Positions 56,524 to 64,000 of a stretch of DNA of 64,000 bases are shown here, one piece after another. A program made the position numbers and the translations under genes. The notes beneath the pieces were generated by a model, which searched no databases, was not told the DNA's origin, and worked only from the letters and a program-made list of their open reading frames with translations. Origin of the DNA: Propionibacteriaceae bacterium UBA5174 (GTDB lineage Bacteria > Actinomycetota > Actinomycetes > Propionibacteriales > Propionibacteriaceae); assembly GCA_002413345.1 (NCBI GenBank), contig DHWU01000034.1:1-64000 (forward strand), in the 5' to 3' direction. Each line of letters begins with the position of its first letter. Position 1 is the first letter of the stretch.

Positions 56524-57873
56524 ATGAAGACACTACGAGCCCTCGGCTTGGTCTTGGTGCTGCTGTTTGGTCTAGTCATGGCGCCAACCACGGCGGCGGA
56601 GGCCGCCACCAAGCTGTCCACCCAGTCGGTGAGCACACTACGCACTCAACTCGTCTACTACCAGGGCTACGGGTGGGGCATCGAAAAGCAGTTGGCCCTC
56701 AATGCCCTCAACAGCAAATCCTCATTCGAGGCGAAGCAATGGCGCTCGTTCTTAGCCTCCTGGGATCGAACAGTCACTTCCCAGAAGCTCTACTATTCGA
56801 CCCCGGCAAATTTGCCCACCTCCGGACACGTCTTTGTTGTCCTGGGCGCTGGCGGCGAAAAACTCGGGCGGCGAGTCACCCTTGCAAAGCAATCGCTGGA
56901 CGCCTACCCGAACTCCAAAGTGTTGCTCAGCGGCGGAGTGCCCCGGGACAATGGGGACACCGAAGCCGACCTCATGAAGGCTTCTCTTCTCGAGCAGGGG
57001 ATCGACGCCTCTCGAATCCTGCTCGAAAGGGCCTCCTCCAGCACGGTCGGCAATGCCAAGAACTCCATGGCAATTCTGCAGAGTCATCCCGAATTGACCA
57101 GCTACACGCTGATCTCGGACGCATCGCACCTCCGCCGCGCCACCGTGCTCTTCCTCGCTGCATCAACCAAGATCCAGTACGACACTGGGAGGTCTTGGCC
57201 GATTCGGCAACTGGCCAACCTCGCTTACTCCGACAGCACTGTCACCGCCGCTGCTAACACCAGTACCCGCACCTACATTGCCGCCAACGTCGCCAGCGTG
57301 CTTGGGCTAACCACCGGATTCACTACCACCGCCAGGAAGCCTCCAGCACATCCCAAGCTCACTGGGATCTCTGTTAAAGGCCGGTCCCGCTACCAGGTTG
57401 GCAGCAGACTCATTCGAAGCAAGCTCACCGTCACTGCCAAGTTCGATCAAGGCAATTTGAACGTAGCCAGCATTGCGAAGGTGAAGGGATTCAGCGCAGC
57501 CAAGGTGGGCAAGCGCAAGGTCACGGTGAGTTACTCCTTCCGCGGGGTAACGAAGAAGGCAACTTTCAAGCTGTCGATAGTCAAGGCTTCGACCAAGGCC
57601 ACCGTGCATCTTTCCAGCACCAGCACCAGCAGAAAGCACGCCCGGCTCAAGGTGGCGGTGCGAGTCACCTCAGCCACCGGGATTCGGCCAGCTGGCAAAC
57701 TCGCTTTCTACGCCGCTGGCAAGTTGCTCAAGACCGTCACCTTGAAGGCGGGCAAAGCCTTCTTCTGTTACCCGAAGTTCAAGGGAATCAAGACGCTGCG
57801 AGTGGTCTACGCCGGTAACTCCAAGTTGAACTCGTCCAGGAGAACTTTCAGGTCCTCCTCACTGGTCAAGTGA
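56524..57873 (+). CDS. Secreted DUF218 (YdcF/ElyC-like) protein with Ig-like tail
   Basis: A 449-residue protein. The ATG at 56524 has AAGGAG 5 bp upstream and starts a signal peptide (MKTLRALGLVLVLLFGLV, cleavage near AEAA, residue 28). Residues ~105-240 are DUF218: VFVVLGAGGEKLGRRVTLAK, KVLLSGGVPRDNGD, RILLERASSSTVGNAKNS and LISDASHLRRA. From ~300 on there are two Lys-rich beta-domains (KLTVTAKFDQGN, RPAGKLAFYAAGKLLKTVT), the last Ig-like. DUF218 proteins are linked to envelope and exopolysaccharide biology; this exported, Ig-tailed form probably acts in the wall. Confidence 0.85.
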   Translation: MKTLRALGLVLVLLFGLVMAPTTAAEAATKLSTQSVSTLRTQLVYYQGYGWGIEKQLALNALNSKSSFEAKQWRSFLASWDRTVTSQKLYYSTPANLPTSGHVFVVLGAGGEKLGRRVTLAKQSLDAYPNSKVLLSGGVPRDNGDTEADLMKASLLEQGIDASRILLERASSSTVGNAKNSMAILQSHPELTSYTLISDASHLRRATVLFLAASTKIQYDTGRSWPIRQLANLAYSDSTVTAAANTSTRTYIAANVASVLGLTTGFTTTARKPPAHPKLTGISVKGRSRYQVGSRLIRSKLTVTAKFDQGNLNVASIAKVKGFSAAKVGKRKVTVSYSFRGVTKKATFKLSIVKASTKATVHLSSTSTSRKHARLKVAVRVTSATGIRPAGKLAFYAAGKLLKTVTLKAGKAFFCYPKFKGIKTLRVVYAGNSKLNSSRRTFRSSSLVK

Positions 57874-57960
57874 GCTACACCGCGCCCTAATCGGTTTCCC
57901 GGCGAGCCCACCGTGTGCAAGGCTTCGGTAGCTGGGCTCAGATGAAGGCGGGTTTTGGGA

Positions 57961-58983
57961 ATGAAGCTGTTGTTCCTCGGTGCGGGCGCTATCGGTACCT
58001 ACGTTGGTGGCGCGTTGGCCTCAGCTGGACACCAGGTGAGTTTCAGTGAACAACCTGCCACCGCCGCTGCCATCGGCGCTTCTGGATTGCGACTAACTAG
58101 AGCCGGTCAGCTGGAAACCATTCGTGGCTTCCAAATCTTCGGCTCGCCAACGGAGGCGCTAGCTGCAGGCCCCTACGACGTCGCGGTTTGCGCGTTGAAA
58201 TCCTTTGACACCGAGTCAGCGCTGACCGCACTCCTGGACACCAGGCAGCCGATTCCACCGGTGCTCAGCTTGCAGAACGGGGTGGCAAATGAGCCGCTGA
58301 TCCGAAACCTTCTCGGCCCCGATCGGGTGGTCACCGGAACCGTCACCACTGCGGTCAGCAAGCCTGGCGTTGGTGAGGTAATCGAGGAGAAGCTGCGCGG
58401 CATTGGCATCGCCACCGACCATCCGCTTGGAGAAAGCTTGGTCGCTGCGCTCAACTCTGCCCATCTCAATGCGGTCGCCTACGCCGATCCACTGGCGATG
58501 AAATGGTCGAAACTGTTGACCAACCTCACCGGCAACGCCACTTCGGCCATCTTGGACGAACCAGTCTCGGAGCTGTTTGCCGATCCTCGCACTTACTGCA
58601 TTGAAATCGCGGTGCTGCGCGAGTGTCTGGCAGTCATGGCCGCGCAGGGACTGCGTCCGGTGGATCTTCCCGGTACCCCAGTTCGCGCGTTGGCGTTGGC
58701 CGCCCAGAGACTGCCTCGATTCATCGCTCAGCCAGCATTGACCAAAGCTCTCGGGAGCGGACGTGGCGACAAAATGCCGTCCTTCCACATCGACCTCTAT
58801 GGCGGGCGCGGACGCACTGAAGTGCGCTTCCTGAACGGCGCGGTCGCCGAAGCTGGCGCGCGGCTCGGTATCCCAACGCCGGTCAACGCAATCCTCACCG
58901 AAACCCTTGAAGCCCTCAGTTCTGGTGCTCTCGATCTGGCCACCTATCGCCACGATCCCGATGCGCTGCTTGCGATGCTGTGA
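57961..58983 (+). CDS. Ketopantoate reductase-family protein (2-dehydropantoate 2-reductase)
   Basis: A 340-residue protein from the ATG at 57961 (KLLFLGAGAIGTYVGGALAS, Rossmann). VCALKSFDTE carries the catalytic Lys region, QNGVANE is the family's NGV motif, and KWSKLLTNLTGNATSAI and FHIDLYGGRGRTEVRFLNGA are further panE motifs. The enzyme reduces ketopantoate with NADPH in pantothenate and CoA synthesis. Actinobacteria often carry several paralogues, so this may act on another 2-oxoacid. Confidence 0.87.
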   Translation: MKLLFLGAGAIGTYVGGALASAGHQVSFSEQPATAAAIGASGLRLTRAGQLETIRGFQIFGSPTEALAAGPYDVAVCALKSFDTESALTALLDTRQPIPPVLSLQNGVANEPLIRNLLGPDRVVTGTVTTAVSKPGVGEVIEEKLRGIGIATDHPLGESLVAALNSAHLNAVAYADPLAMKWSKLLTNLTGNATSAILDEPVSELFADPRTYCIEIAVLRECLAVMAAQGLRPVDLPGTPVRALALAAQRLPRFIAQPALTKALGSGRGDKMPSFHIDLYGGRGRTEVRFLNGAVAEAGARLGIPTPVNAILTETLEALSSGALDLATYRHDPDALLAML

Positions 58984-59113
58984 GCGCAAGCGCTTCCTGA
59001 AAGCGGCTTTCTTCTCGGTGCCGATCGTTGCGGGATGGCGCGGTCTTGGCCTTTGCGTAGTCAAGGCCGGGGTTAGGGCAACCTCTCGCAATGGTCTGGG
59101 CGAAGTCGCTTCT

Positions 59114-59776
59114 TCAGCCGTGCTTGGCCAAACCGACCTCGTAAGCGAACAGCACCAGCCCGACGCGATCTCGACAATCCAGTTTGGACAACAAGTGCCC
59201 AACGTGGGTCTTTACCGTGCCCTCAGCCATGAACAGCTTGGCCGAGATCTCCGCATTGGTCGCACCAACCGCGATCTCCACCAACACCTCACGCTCTCGG
59301 TCAGTGAGCAGTTCCAGACGATGGTCTAGACCCTCTGGGTTCGTGGGCAGAGTGGGCACCACATGCTCCAGCAGTCGGCGGGTAGCCGAGGGCGCTATGA
59401 CGGATTCACCCGAGGCAACCGTTCGGATCGCATTGAGCAGGTCGGCCGGACGCGCATCCTTAAGCATGAAGCCACTTGCTCCAGCTTTGAGCGCGCTGAA
59501 CACGTACTCATCTAGGTCAAACGTGGTCAGCACCAACACTCGAGCAGGCAGCCCCGACGCAACGATTCGGCGAGTGGCTTCCACGCCGTCCATTACCGGC
59601 ATCCGAATGTCCATCAGCACCACATCGGTCGGAATGTGCGCCAACTGCGCAACCGCGGACGCCCCGTCTGCGGCCTCACCAACGACCTCTAGGTCTTCCT
59701 CGGCTTCAATCAGCATCCGGAAGCCGCTTCGGACAAGGGCTTGATCGTCGACCAGGAACACCCGGATCGGACTCAT
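59114..59776 (-). CDS. NarL/LuxR-family response regulator
   Basis: A 220-residue protein from the ATG at 59776 with AGGGAGAG upstream. The receiver has VFLVDDQALVRSGFRM, the phospho-Asp in VVLMDIRMPVMDG near residue 54, and the C-terminal LuxR HTH reads LTDREREVLVEIAVG then NAEISAKLFMAEGTVKTHV. It follows its kinase gene by 11 bp. Targets are not evident: no linked transporter. Confidence 0.93.
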   Translation of the reverse strand: MSPIRVFLVDDQALVRSGFRMLIEAEEDLEVVGEAADGASAVAQLAHIPTDVVLMDIRMPVMDGVEATRRIVASGLPARVLVLTTFDLDEYVFSALKAGASGFMLKDARPADLLNAIRTVASGESVIAPSATRRLLEHVVPTLPTNPEGLDHRLELLTDREREVLVEIAVGATNAEISAKLFMAEGTVKTHVGHLLSKLDCRDRVGLVLFAYEVGLAKHG

Positions 59777-59787
59777 CACATCTCTCC

Positions 59788-60996
59788 CTAGGATCGGATC
59801 GGCAGTACAGCGGTGATTTGAAAACCTCCGCCGGGCCTTGCCCTGGCCACCAACTGGCCCCCCATTGAGGCCACTCTTTCGTTCATTCCGCGCAGCCCAT
59901 GCCCAGGAGTCCCCGGTGGTTCGGCGTCGGCGCCAGCGCCATTGTCCAACACATCAATAGTGATGTCCCGCATGCCGTAGGTGATGGTGACCCGCGCCGT
60001 CGCCTCTGGTCCGGCGTGCTTAAGGAAGTTGGTCAATGCTTCCTGCACCACCCGGTAGACGGTCAGCCCGAGCGCGGCGGGTGCTTTTGGTGGCTGGCCG
60101 TGCACCTCAAATACCGCCCGATCCGACGCTCGCGAAACAAGTTCCGGAATGTCTTCCAGCCCAGGGGCTGGAGCAAAGTCCACCTGCGAATCGTCGGGAT
60201 CCTCCCGAAGCACCCCGACGATCCTGCGCATTTCACTCAATGCTTCCCGGCCGGTTTCGGCGATCGTGGTCAGAGCTTCTTGGGCAGCCTCGGGCTTCTT
60301 CGCAGCGACTGCCCGTCCGCCCTCAGCTTGCACCACCATCACTGACAGTGAATGGGCCACGATGTCGTGCAACTCTCGAGCGATCTGGCTACGGGCCCGA
60401 CTTTCGGCCAGCCGCGCTTCCTGCTCCCGCTGAGCCAACAGGCGTTCGTAACGTTCTTCGGCGGCAGCAAGCCGATCTTGATCGGCCTCAGTCGACTCCC
60501 TTGCCCGCCGTCCGATCGCATAAGGCGTGATCACCAACCCCATACAGACAAACCACGCCAGGACGAGCGTGCCCGCGGTCTTTACGCTTATGTAGGCCGG
60601 GTTGCTAATGATCCAACGAATCGGGCCGAGTATTGAACCAACTATTCCAACGAACACAACCAGCCGGGCTTCACGTCCGGGGATCCATCGCGCGACCGTG
60701 TACGCCACCACGGGGATCACGGCGAGGGTGGCCATCGGTTGGTCGGATACCGCGAACTGAACCAGGCCAGCGATGGTGACCCCACCGAGCATGAGTAATG
60801 GTGAGTGTCGCCTCAGCACCAGTGGCAGGACCATTAACACCGCAGCTACCAGCTGAATCGAGCTGGTTGGATGCGAGATCCCCCGCAAACCGTAGGCAGG
60901 TAGCGTGAGCAGCCCGATGCCGCCGGCCAACGCCGCGTCCAACACCCAATCGTGCCGAGTGGCCCCCGGTGGAAACAACAACTCGAATACTCGCAT
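59788..60996 (-). CDS. Sensor histidine kinase (HisKA_3 type)
   Basis: A 402-residue protein from the ATG at 60996; the longer frame to 61089 is unlikely. About five N-terminal helices (residues ~15-160) are followed by a coiled coil (RLAAAEERYERLLAQREQEA), the phosphoacceptor helix IARELHDIVAHSLSVMVVQA near residue 215, and the ATPase domain (VVQEALTNFLKHAGPEATA, VLDNGAGADAEPPG, GHGLRGMNERVASMGG). A TAGGCT lies 8 bp before the start. It pairs with the regulator at 59114. Confidence 0.92.
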   Translation of the reverse strand: MRVFELLFPPGATRHDWVLDAALAGGIGLLTLPAYGLRGISHPTSSIQLVAAVLMVLPLVLRRHSPLLMLGGVTIAGLVQFAVSDQPMATLAVIPVVAYTVARWIPGREARLVVFVGIVGSILGPIRWIISNPAYISVKTAGTLVLAWFVCMGLVITPYAIGRRARESTEADQDRLAAAEERYERLLAQREQEARLAESRARSQIARELHDIVAHSLSVMVVQAEGGRAVAAKKPEAAQEALTTIAETGREALSEMRRIVGVLREDPDDSQVDFAPAPGLEDIPELVSRASDRAVFEVHGQPPKAPAALGLTVYRVVQEALTNFLKHAGPEATARVTITYGMRDITIDVLDNGAGADAEPPGTPGHGLRGMNERVASMGGQLVARARPGGGFQITAVLPIRS

Positions 60997-61076
60997 CAAG
61001 TCACAGCCTAGGCGGTGGCGGGCGTCATTCCCTGACCAGGCCCCGATTGCCGCCGGTGCTTTTCCAACGCACCAGT

Positions 61077-61082
61077 TAAGGT
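61077..61082 (+). promoter_or_regulatory. -10 element, leaderless start of 61089
   Basis: TAAGGT, 6 bp before the ATG. Confidence 0.5.
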
Positions 61083-61088
61083 GATCCA

Positions 61089-61877
61089 ATGCAGGAGGGG
61101 ATCACGCGCAGGCTTATCGCAGGCTCGCTCTGGGTCGCGCTGACGATCAGCGGCTGCGCTGCGAACTCGGCCAACAACTTTTCGGCCGCGCTCACCAGCC
61201 TCACCGCCGGCGCCTGCACTGGGCCACTGCAATCGCTGAACGAACCAGCAGCGGTAGTCACCTGCGATCAGACCCACAGTTGGGAAGTCACCGCAATCGT
61301 GCCTCTCACCGATGCGGAATACCCCGGCGATGACGCTTTGCGGGCAACCGCCCAGAAGGAATGTGCGGCTGCTTTCACCAGTTATGTGGGGGTTGAACCC
61401 AGCTACAGCGTGTTCACTTCTACCTACCTCGCGCCTAGTTCAAAATTGTGGTCCGAGGCTGCCAACCGTCAGCTGGTTTGCTTAGCAGGTTCCAGCGCTG
61501 GCGATTTGAACACCTCGCTCAAGGGCACGGCTGCCTCACTTCCCAATGTGGGCCAATGCACTGGCGCCTCTCCTAATGGTTTCGATGTCGACTTGATCGC
61601 CTGCACACAGCCGCACAACTACGAGATCTACGCCGAGAAGGCCTGGAAGGGCAAGAAGGCCCCCACCTCAGCCGAATTCGATGCACTTTACGCAAGCGTC
61701 TGCGTTGCGGGGTTCACCGAGTTTGTTGGGATCGATGCTGGCAAATCGACCTACGAGATCCGCAAGTTGATGGTGCCCGACGCGGCTTGGTCAAAGGTGA
61801 CCGATCATCGACTGGTTTGTGCTGCTGGCAGCGCCACCGAGCAGGTCACTGGCTCCCTGAAGGACGCCAAGAAGTAA
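61089..61877 (+). CDS. Septum-formation-domain lipoprotein
   Basis: A 262-residue protein with a signal peptide ending in lipobox ISGC. The mature part has two repeats of a Cys-rich unit: ACTGPLQSLNEPAAVVTCDQ ... THSWEVTAIV and QCTGASPNGFDVDLIACTQP ... HNYEIYAEK. Each has the 'C-x(n)-C-x-x-x-H-x-(W/Y)-E' pattern of the actinobacterial septum-formation family. It is anchored outside the membrane; the function is poorly known. Confidence 0.85.
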   Translation: MQEGITRRLIAGSLWVALTISGCAANSANNFSAALTSLTAGACTGPLQSLNEPAAVVTCDQTHSWEVTAIVPLTDAEYPGDDALRATAQKECAAAFTSYVGVEPSYSVFTSTYLAPSSKLWSEAANRQLVCLAGSSAGDLNTSLKGTAASLPNVGQCTGASPNGFDVDLIACTQPHNYEIYAEKAWKGKKAPTSAEFDALYASVCVAGFTEFVGIDAGKSTYEIRKLMVPDAAWSKVTDHRLVCAAGSATEQVTGSLKDAKK

Positions 61878-61953
61878 CTTCGCCGGTGCCTGGAGGCGGC
61901 TCGCCAGGTTTGCAGGAGCCGTCGGCGACCTTTGATCGGCGACAATGTGCACT

Positions 61954-62832
61954 ATGGACTTTTCTTCCTGGCTAGTGCCCAGTGACCTGATCGGGATCGC
62001 GGCGGTAGTGGTGATCACGATTGTGGCTCGCTTTGTGCTCGTGCTGTTGACGAAGCGCGCCACCAGACTGGCCCTGGAACGAGCCAAGCGGCGTCATGTT
62101 GGCGGGGTGAGCAAGACCGGGAAACTGCTGGAGGCGGTCACCTTTGGCAGCCAAGAGCGTTACAGCCAACGAGCGGCCACCCTAGGAGCGGTGATCAGTA
62201 GCTTGATTAGCGTCACGCTCGCTGTGGTTGCGGTCTTGACGATTCTGGCGATTCTGAAGGTGCCGCTAGCTCCGCTGTTGGCTTCGGCCGGAGTTGGCGG
62301 CATCGTGCTGGCCTTTGGCGCCCAGACGGTGATTAAGGATTTCCTGTCCGGAATGTTCATGTTGATGGAAGACCAGTACGGCGTGGGCGACCTGGTAGAC
62401 ACCGGTGAGGTCAAGGGCACCGTGGAGGACGTCGGTCTGCGGGTAACTCGGCTTCGCGATGCGTCCGGCACCATTTGGTACGTACGCAATGGCGAGATTC
62501 TTCGCCTCGGTAATCAGAGCCAGGGCTGGTCGACGGCAATGGTCGACATTCCGGTGGCGATTGACGAGGATCCGGCGCGCGTAATCGCCATCCTCGAGGT
62601 TGTGGCTGCTGACGCAGAGGATGCCGAGGAACTAACCGCGGCACTGTTGGATCGCCCAGAGGTTGCCGGAGTGACTGCGGTCACCGCAAACACCATGACG
62701 ATTCATCTCAGTGCAAAGACCAAGCCGAACCTGCATCCAATCGTTCAACGCTGGCTGCTGGAACGCAGTCTCAGTGCCCTGGCCAAGGCAGGGGTTCGTA
62801 CGCCAACTCAGTTGGGTCTTGCAGGCGAGTGA
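61954..62832 (+). CDS. MscS-family mechanosensitive ion channel
   Basis: A 292-residue protein from the ATG at 61954; the ATG at 61945 is an alternative. Helices at about 8-35, 70-100 and 110-125; the pore helix is Gly/Ala-rich (ASAGVGGIVLAFGAQTVIKD), followed by the beta-domain QYGVGDLVDTGEVKGTVEDV and LRVTRLRDASG. It is a small MscS homologue that opens under membrane tension to protect against osmotic downshock. Confidence 0.92.
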   Translation: MDFSSWLVPSDLIGIAAVVVITIVARFVLVLLTKRATRLALERAKRRHVGGVSKTGKLLEAVTFGSQERYSQRAATLGAVISSLISVTLAVVAVLTILAILKVPLAPLLASAGVGGIVLAFGAQTVIKDFLSGMFMLMEDQYGVGDLVDTGEVKGTVEDVGLRVTRLRDASGTIWYVRNGEILRLGNQSQGWSTAMVDIPVAIDEDPARVIAILEVVAADAEDAEELTAALLDRPEVAGVTAVTANTMTIHLSAKTKPNLHPIVQRWLLERSLSALAKAGVRTPTQLGLAGE

Positions 62833-62865
62833 CCGTCACGGTGATCTCAAACCAGACCGAGTGAC

Positions 62866-63726
62866 TCAGTTTGGGGTCGGGTCAGCCGCGAATTGCCGAG
62901 TAGAACCCACTGAGGCGACCACCACGCACGCCATTGCGACCAGTTCCACCCAGCTGAGTTGCTCCCCGAGCACCACTAACGCGGCCAACGCCGCGACTGC
63001 TGGCTCCAAGCTCATCAAGATTCCGAACACCCCCGCGGGAATGCTGCGTAGAGCCACCATCTCCAGCCCGTAGGGGATGACTGAGCTCAACACCGCCACC
63101 ATCAGCCCCAACACCAACACCTTGGGCTGCAGCAGAGTGGCTCCGCCGATCAGCACGCCCGGGAGCAGGAATGCCACAGCGCCGACCAATGACCCAACGC
63201 TCACCCCTGTGATCCCGGACCAGGCGCTGCCGGTTTGACGGCCAAGCAGAATGTACGCAGCCCAGGCGACTGCGGCCAGCAAGGCGAAGGCAACGCCGAT
63301 CCAATCGGCGGTGGCTGGAAAGACCCCCAACATCGCCACTCCGGCGGCCGCCAGCCCCACCCAAAGCACGTCTCGAGTTCGGCGCGAACCGAGCAGGGCG
63401 ACCCCAAGCGGTCCCAGGAATTCGATCGTCACCGCTAAACCGATCGGGATTCGGGCGAATGCCATATAGATCGACCAGTTCATCACCGCTAAGGCAATGC
63501 CGTAACCGATCACCGCACGCCACTCCGGCCAGGTTCGCCCGCGCAGCCGGGGTCGCGCGACCACCCAGAAGATCGCCGCGGCCAGTGCCATTCGCAGCCA
63601 CGCGACTGCCACCGGCGCAGTAAGCACAAAAAGCGACTTGGCAACCGAAGCGCCAACCTGAATCGACACGATGGAGATGATGACCAGCCACACCGGGCTG
63701 AGCCACTTCGGCAGCTGGACCCTCAC
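62866..63726 (-). CDS. EamA/RhtA-family transporter
   Basis: A 286-residue protein with ten helices and the two EamA repeats (LVIISIVSIQVGASVAKSLF in the first, GVLIGGATLLQPKVLVLGLM in the second). A sequence RIPIGLAVTIEFLGPLGVAL resembles the RhtA amino-acid exporter subgroup. Overlaps the Tag glycosylase stop by 4 bp (ATGA). Substrate probably amino acids or metabolites; not certain. Confidence 0.9.
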   Translation of the reverse strand: MRVQLPKWLSPVWLVIISIVSIQVGASVAKSLFVLTAPVAVAWLRMALAAAIFWVVARPRLRGRTWPEWRAVIGYGIALAVMNWSIYMAFARIPIGLAVTIEFLGPLGVALLGSRRTRDVLWVGLAAAGVAMLGVFPATADWIGVAFALLAAVAWAAYILLGRQTGSAWSGITGVSVGSLVGAVAFLLPGVLIGGATLLQPKVLVLGLMVAVLSSVIPYGLEMVALRSIPAGVFGILMSLEPAVAALAALVVLGEQLSWVELVAMACVVVASVGSTRQFAADPTPN

Positions 63727-64000
63727 CTCAATGCCGCACAGCGGTCGTGCGCCGGGCAGCCGACTAGGTGATCATTGAACATCCCAACCGCCTGCGCGAA
63801 TGCGTAGACGATGGTCGGCCCGCAGAATTTGAACCCAGCCAGCTTGAGCTGTTTGGAAAGCGCATCGGTTCGCGGATCAGTGGCTGGCACCTGACTTAAC
63901 GCGGTGAACCGGTTCTGCACTGGGGCATCGGCCACGGCGGACCAAACAACCTCGGCGAAGCCGCCGGGATCGGTGGCCTCCAACGCGAGCCAGGCGCGGG
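63723..64000 (-). CDS. tag: DNA-3-methyladenine glycosylase I (partial, N-terminus beyond window)
   Basis: The frame is open at the right edge; 91 residues are visible. They match the C-terminal half of Tag: DPGGFAEVVWSAVADAPVQN, then TDALSKQLKLAGFKFCGPTI and AVGMFNDHLVGCPAHDRC, whose His/Cys residues bind structural zinc. The enzyme removes 3-methyladenine from alkylated DNA. It is coupled by ATGA to the EamA transporter gene. Confidence 0.88.
   Translation of the reverse strand, partial: RAWLALEATDPGGFAEVVWSAVADAPVQNRFTALSQVPATDPRTDALSKQLKLAGFKFCGPTIVYAFAQAVGMFNDHLVGCPAHDRCAALR

Noticed and set aside
1..64000. tRNA, rRNA, insertion sequence or prophage genes
   Set aside because: I looked for CCA-ended cloverleafs, rRNA-like stretches, transposase DDE motifs and phage structural genes, and found none I could support by eye.

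Overview
The window is from an actinobacterium of roughly 60% G+C. The order cannot be fixed from the sequence. Supporting signs are a DUF222/13E12-type HNH nuclease, a HelD-type helicase, a WYL regulator, septum-formation-type lipoproteins, a twin-arginine cholesterol oxidase-like enzyme, and many start codons with a TANNNT -10 element only 6-7 bp upstream, as expected for leaderless mRNAs. It is a chromosomal segment with about 65 intact protein genes. I saw no rRNA, tRNA, CRISPR array, prophage or intact insertion sequence.

Layout. 1-2165: N-terminal part of a very large secreted Ig-like/RCC1-repeat protein. 2.2-9.0 kb: an accessory patch with a lipoprotein, an unknown gene, two diverged copies of a ~79-bp repeat, and two fragmentary copies of the 3' end of an alpha/beta-hydrolase gene that survives intact at 6007-6828. 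In the patch sits a three-gene, end-overlapping operon (4574-5978) read as a HigB-type toxin, a HigA-type antitoxin and a SecB-like chaperone, i.e. a toxin-antitoxin-chaperone (TAC) module. A HelD-type helicase follows. 9.3-11.4 kb: an esterase divergent from a WYL regulator, then a ~90-nt structured element beside a truncated gene that looks like a DUF3800 remnant. 11.4-15.1 kb: a four-gene operon of ABC ATPase, permease, sensor kinase and LuxR-type regulator. 15-26 kb: a mosaic of lipoproteins, membrane proteins, the HNH nuclease, an ATP-grasp enzyme, a metallophosphoesterase, an orphan barstar, a TSUP exporter, a GH26-like glycosidase and an exported double ferritin-like protein.

26-36 kb: an oxidoreductase, a three-gene WXG100-like cassette (27306-29223), TrmL and an RluA-type pseudouridine synthase, a 436-residue unknown protein, a SWIM-finger protein, a GlsB-like protein, a cupin and a small CDF transporter. 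36-47 kb: an XRE/membrane/small-protein operon, a Nudix hydrolase, glutamate decarboxylase, an S4 RNA-binding protein, an OmpA-like lipoprotein with eight 17-residue repeats, a patatin, a hydrolase, a cholesterol oxidase-like GMC enzyme, a nucleotidyltransferase and a nitroreductase. 47-64 kb: secreted and membrane proteins, a FetAB-like metal exporter, nitronate monooxygenase behind twin palindromes, a DUF5997/LysR-like divergent pair, a cNMP/CBS/DUF294 protein coupled to a DnaQ-like exonuclease, a thioesterase, a DUF218 protein, a ketopantoate reductase-like enzyme, a second two-component system, a septum-formation lipoprotein, an MscS channel, an EamA transporter and the C-terminal part of a Tag DNA glycosylase.

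The most interesting items are the TAC module with the direct repeats of a neighbouring gene's 3' end around it, the structured RNA candidate at 10936-11026, the WXG cassette with a distant paralogue of its third gene, and the consistent leaderless-start signature. All functions are read from motifs by eye; no database search was possible.
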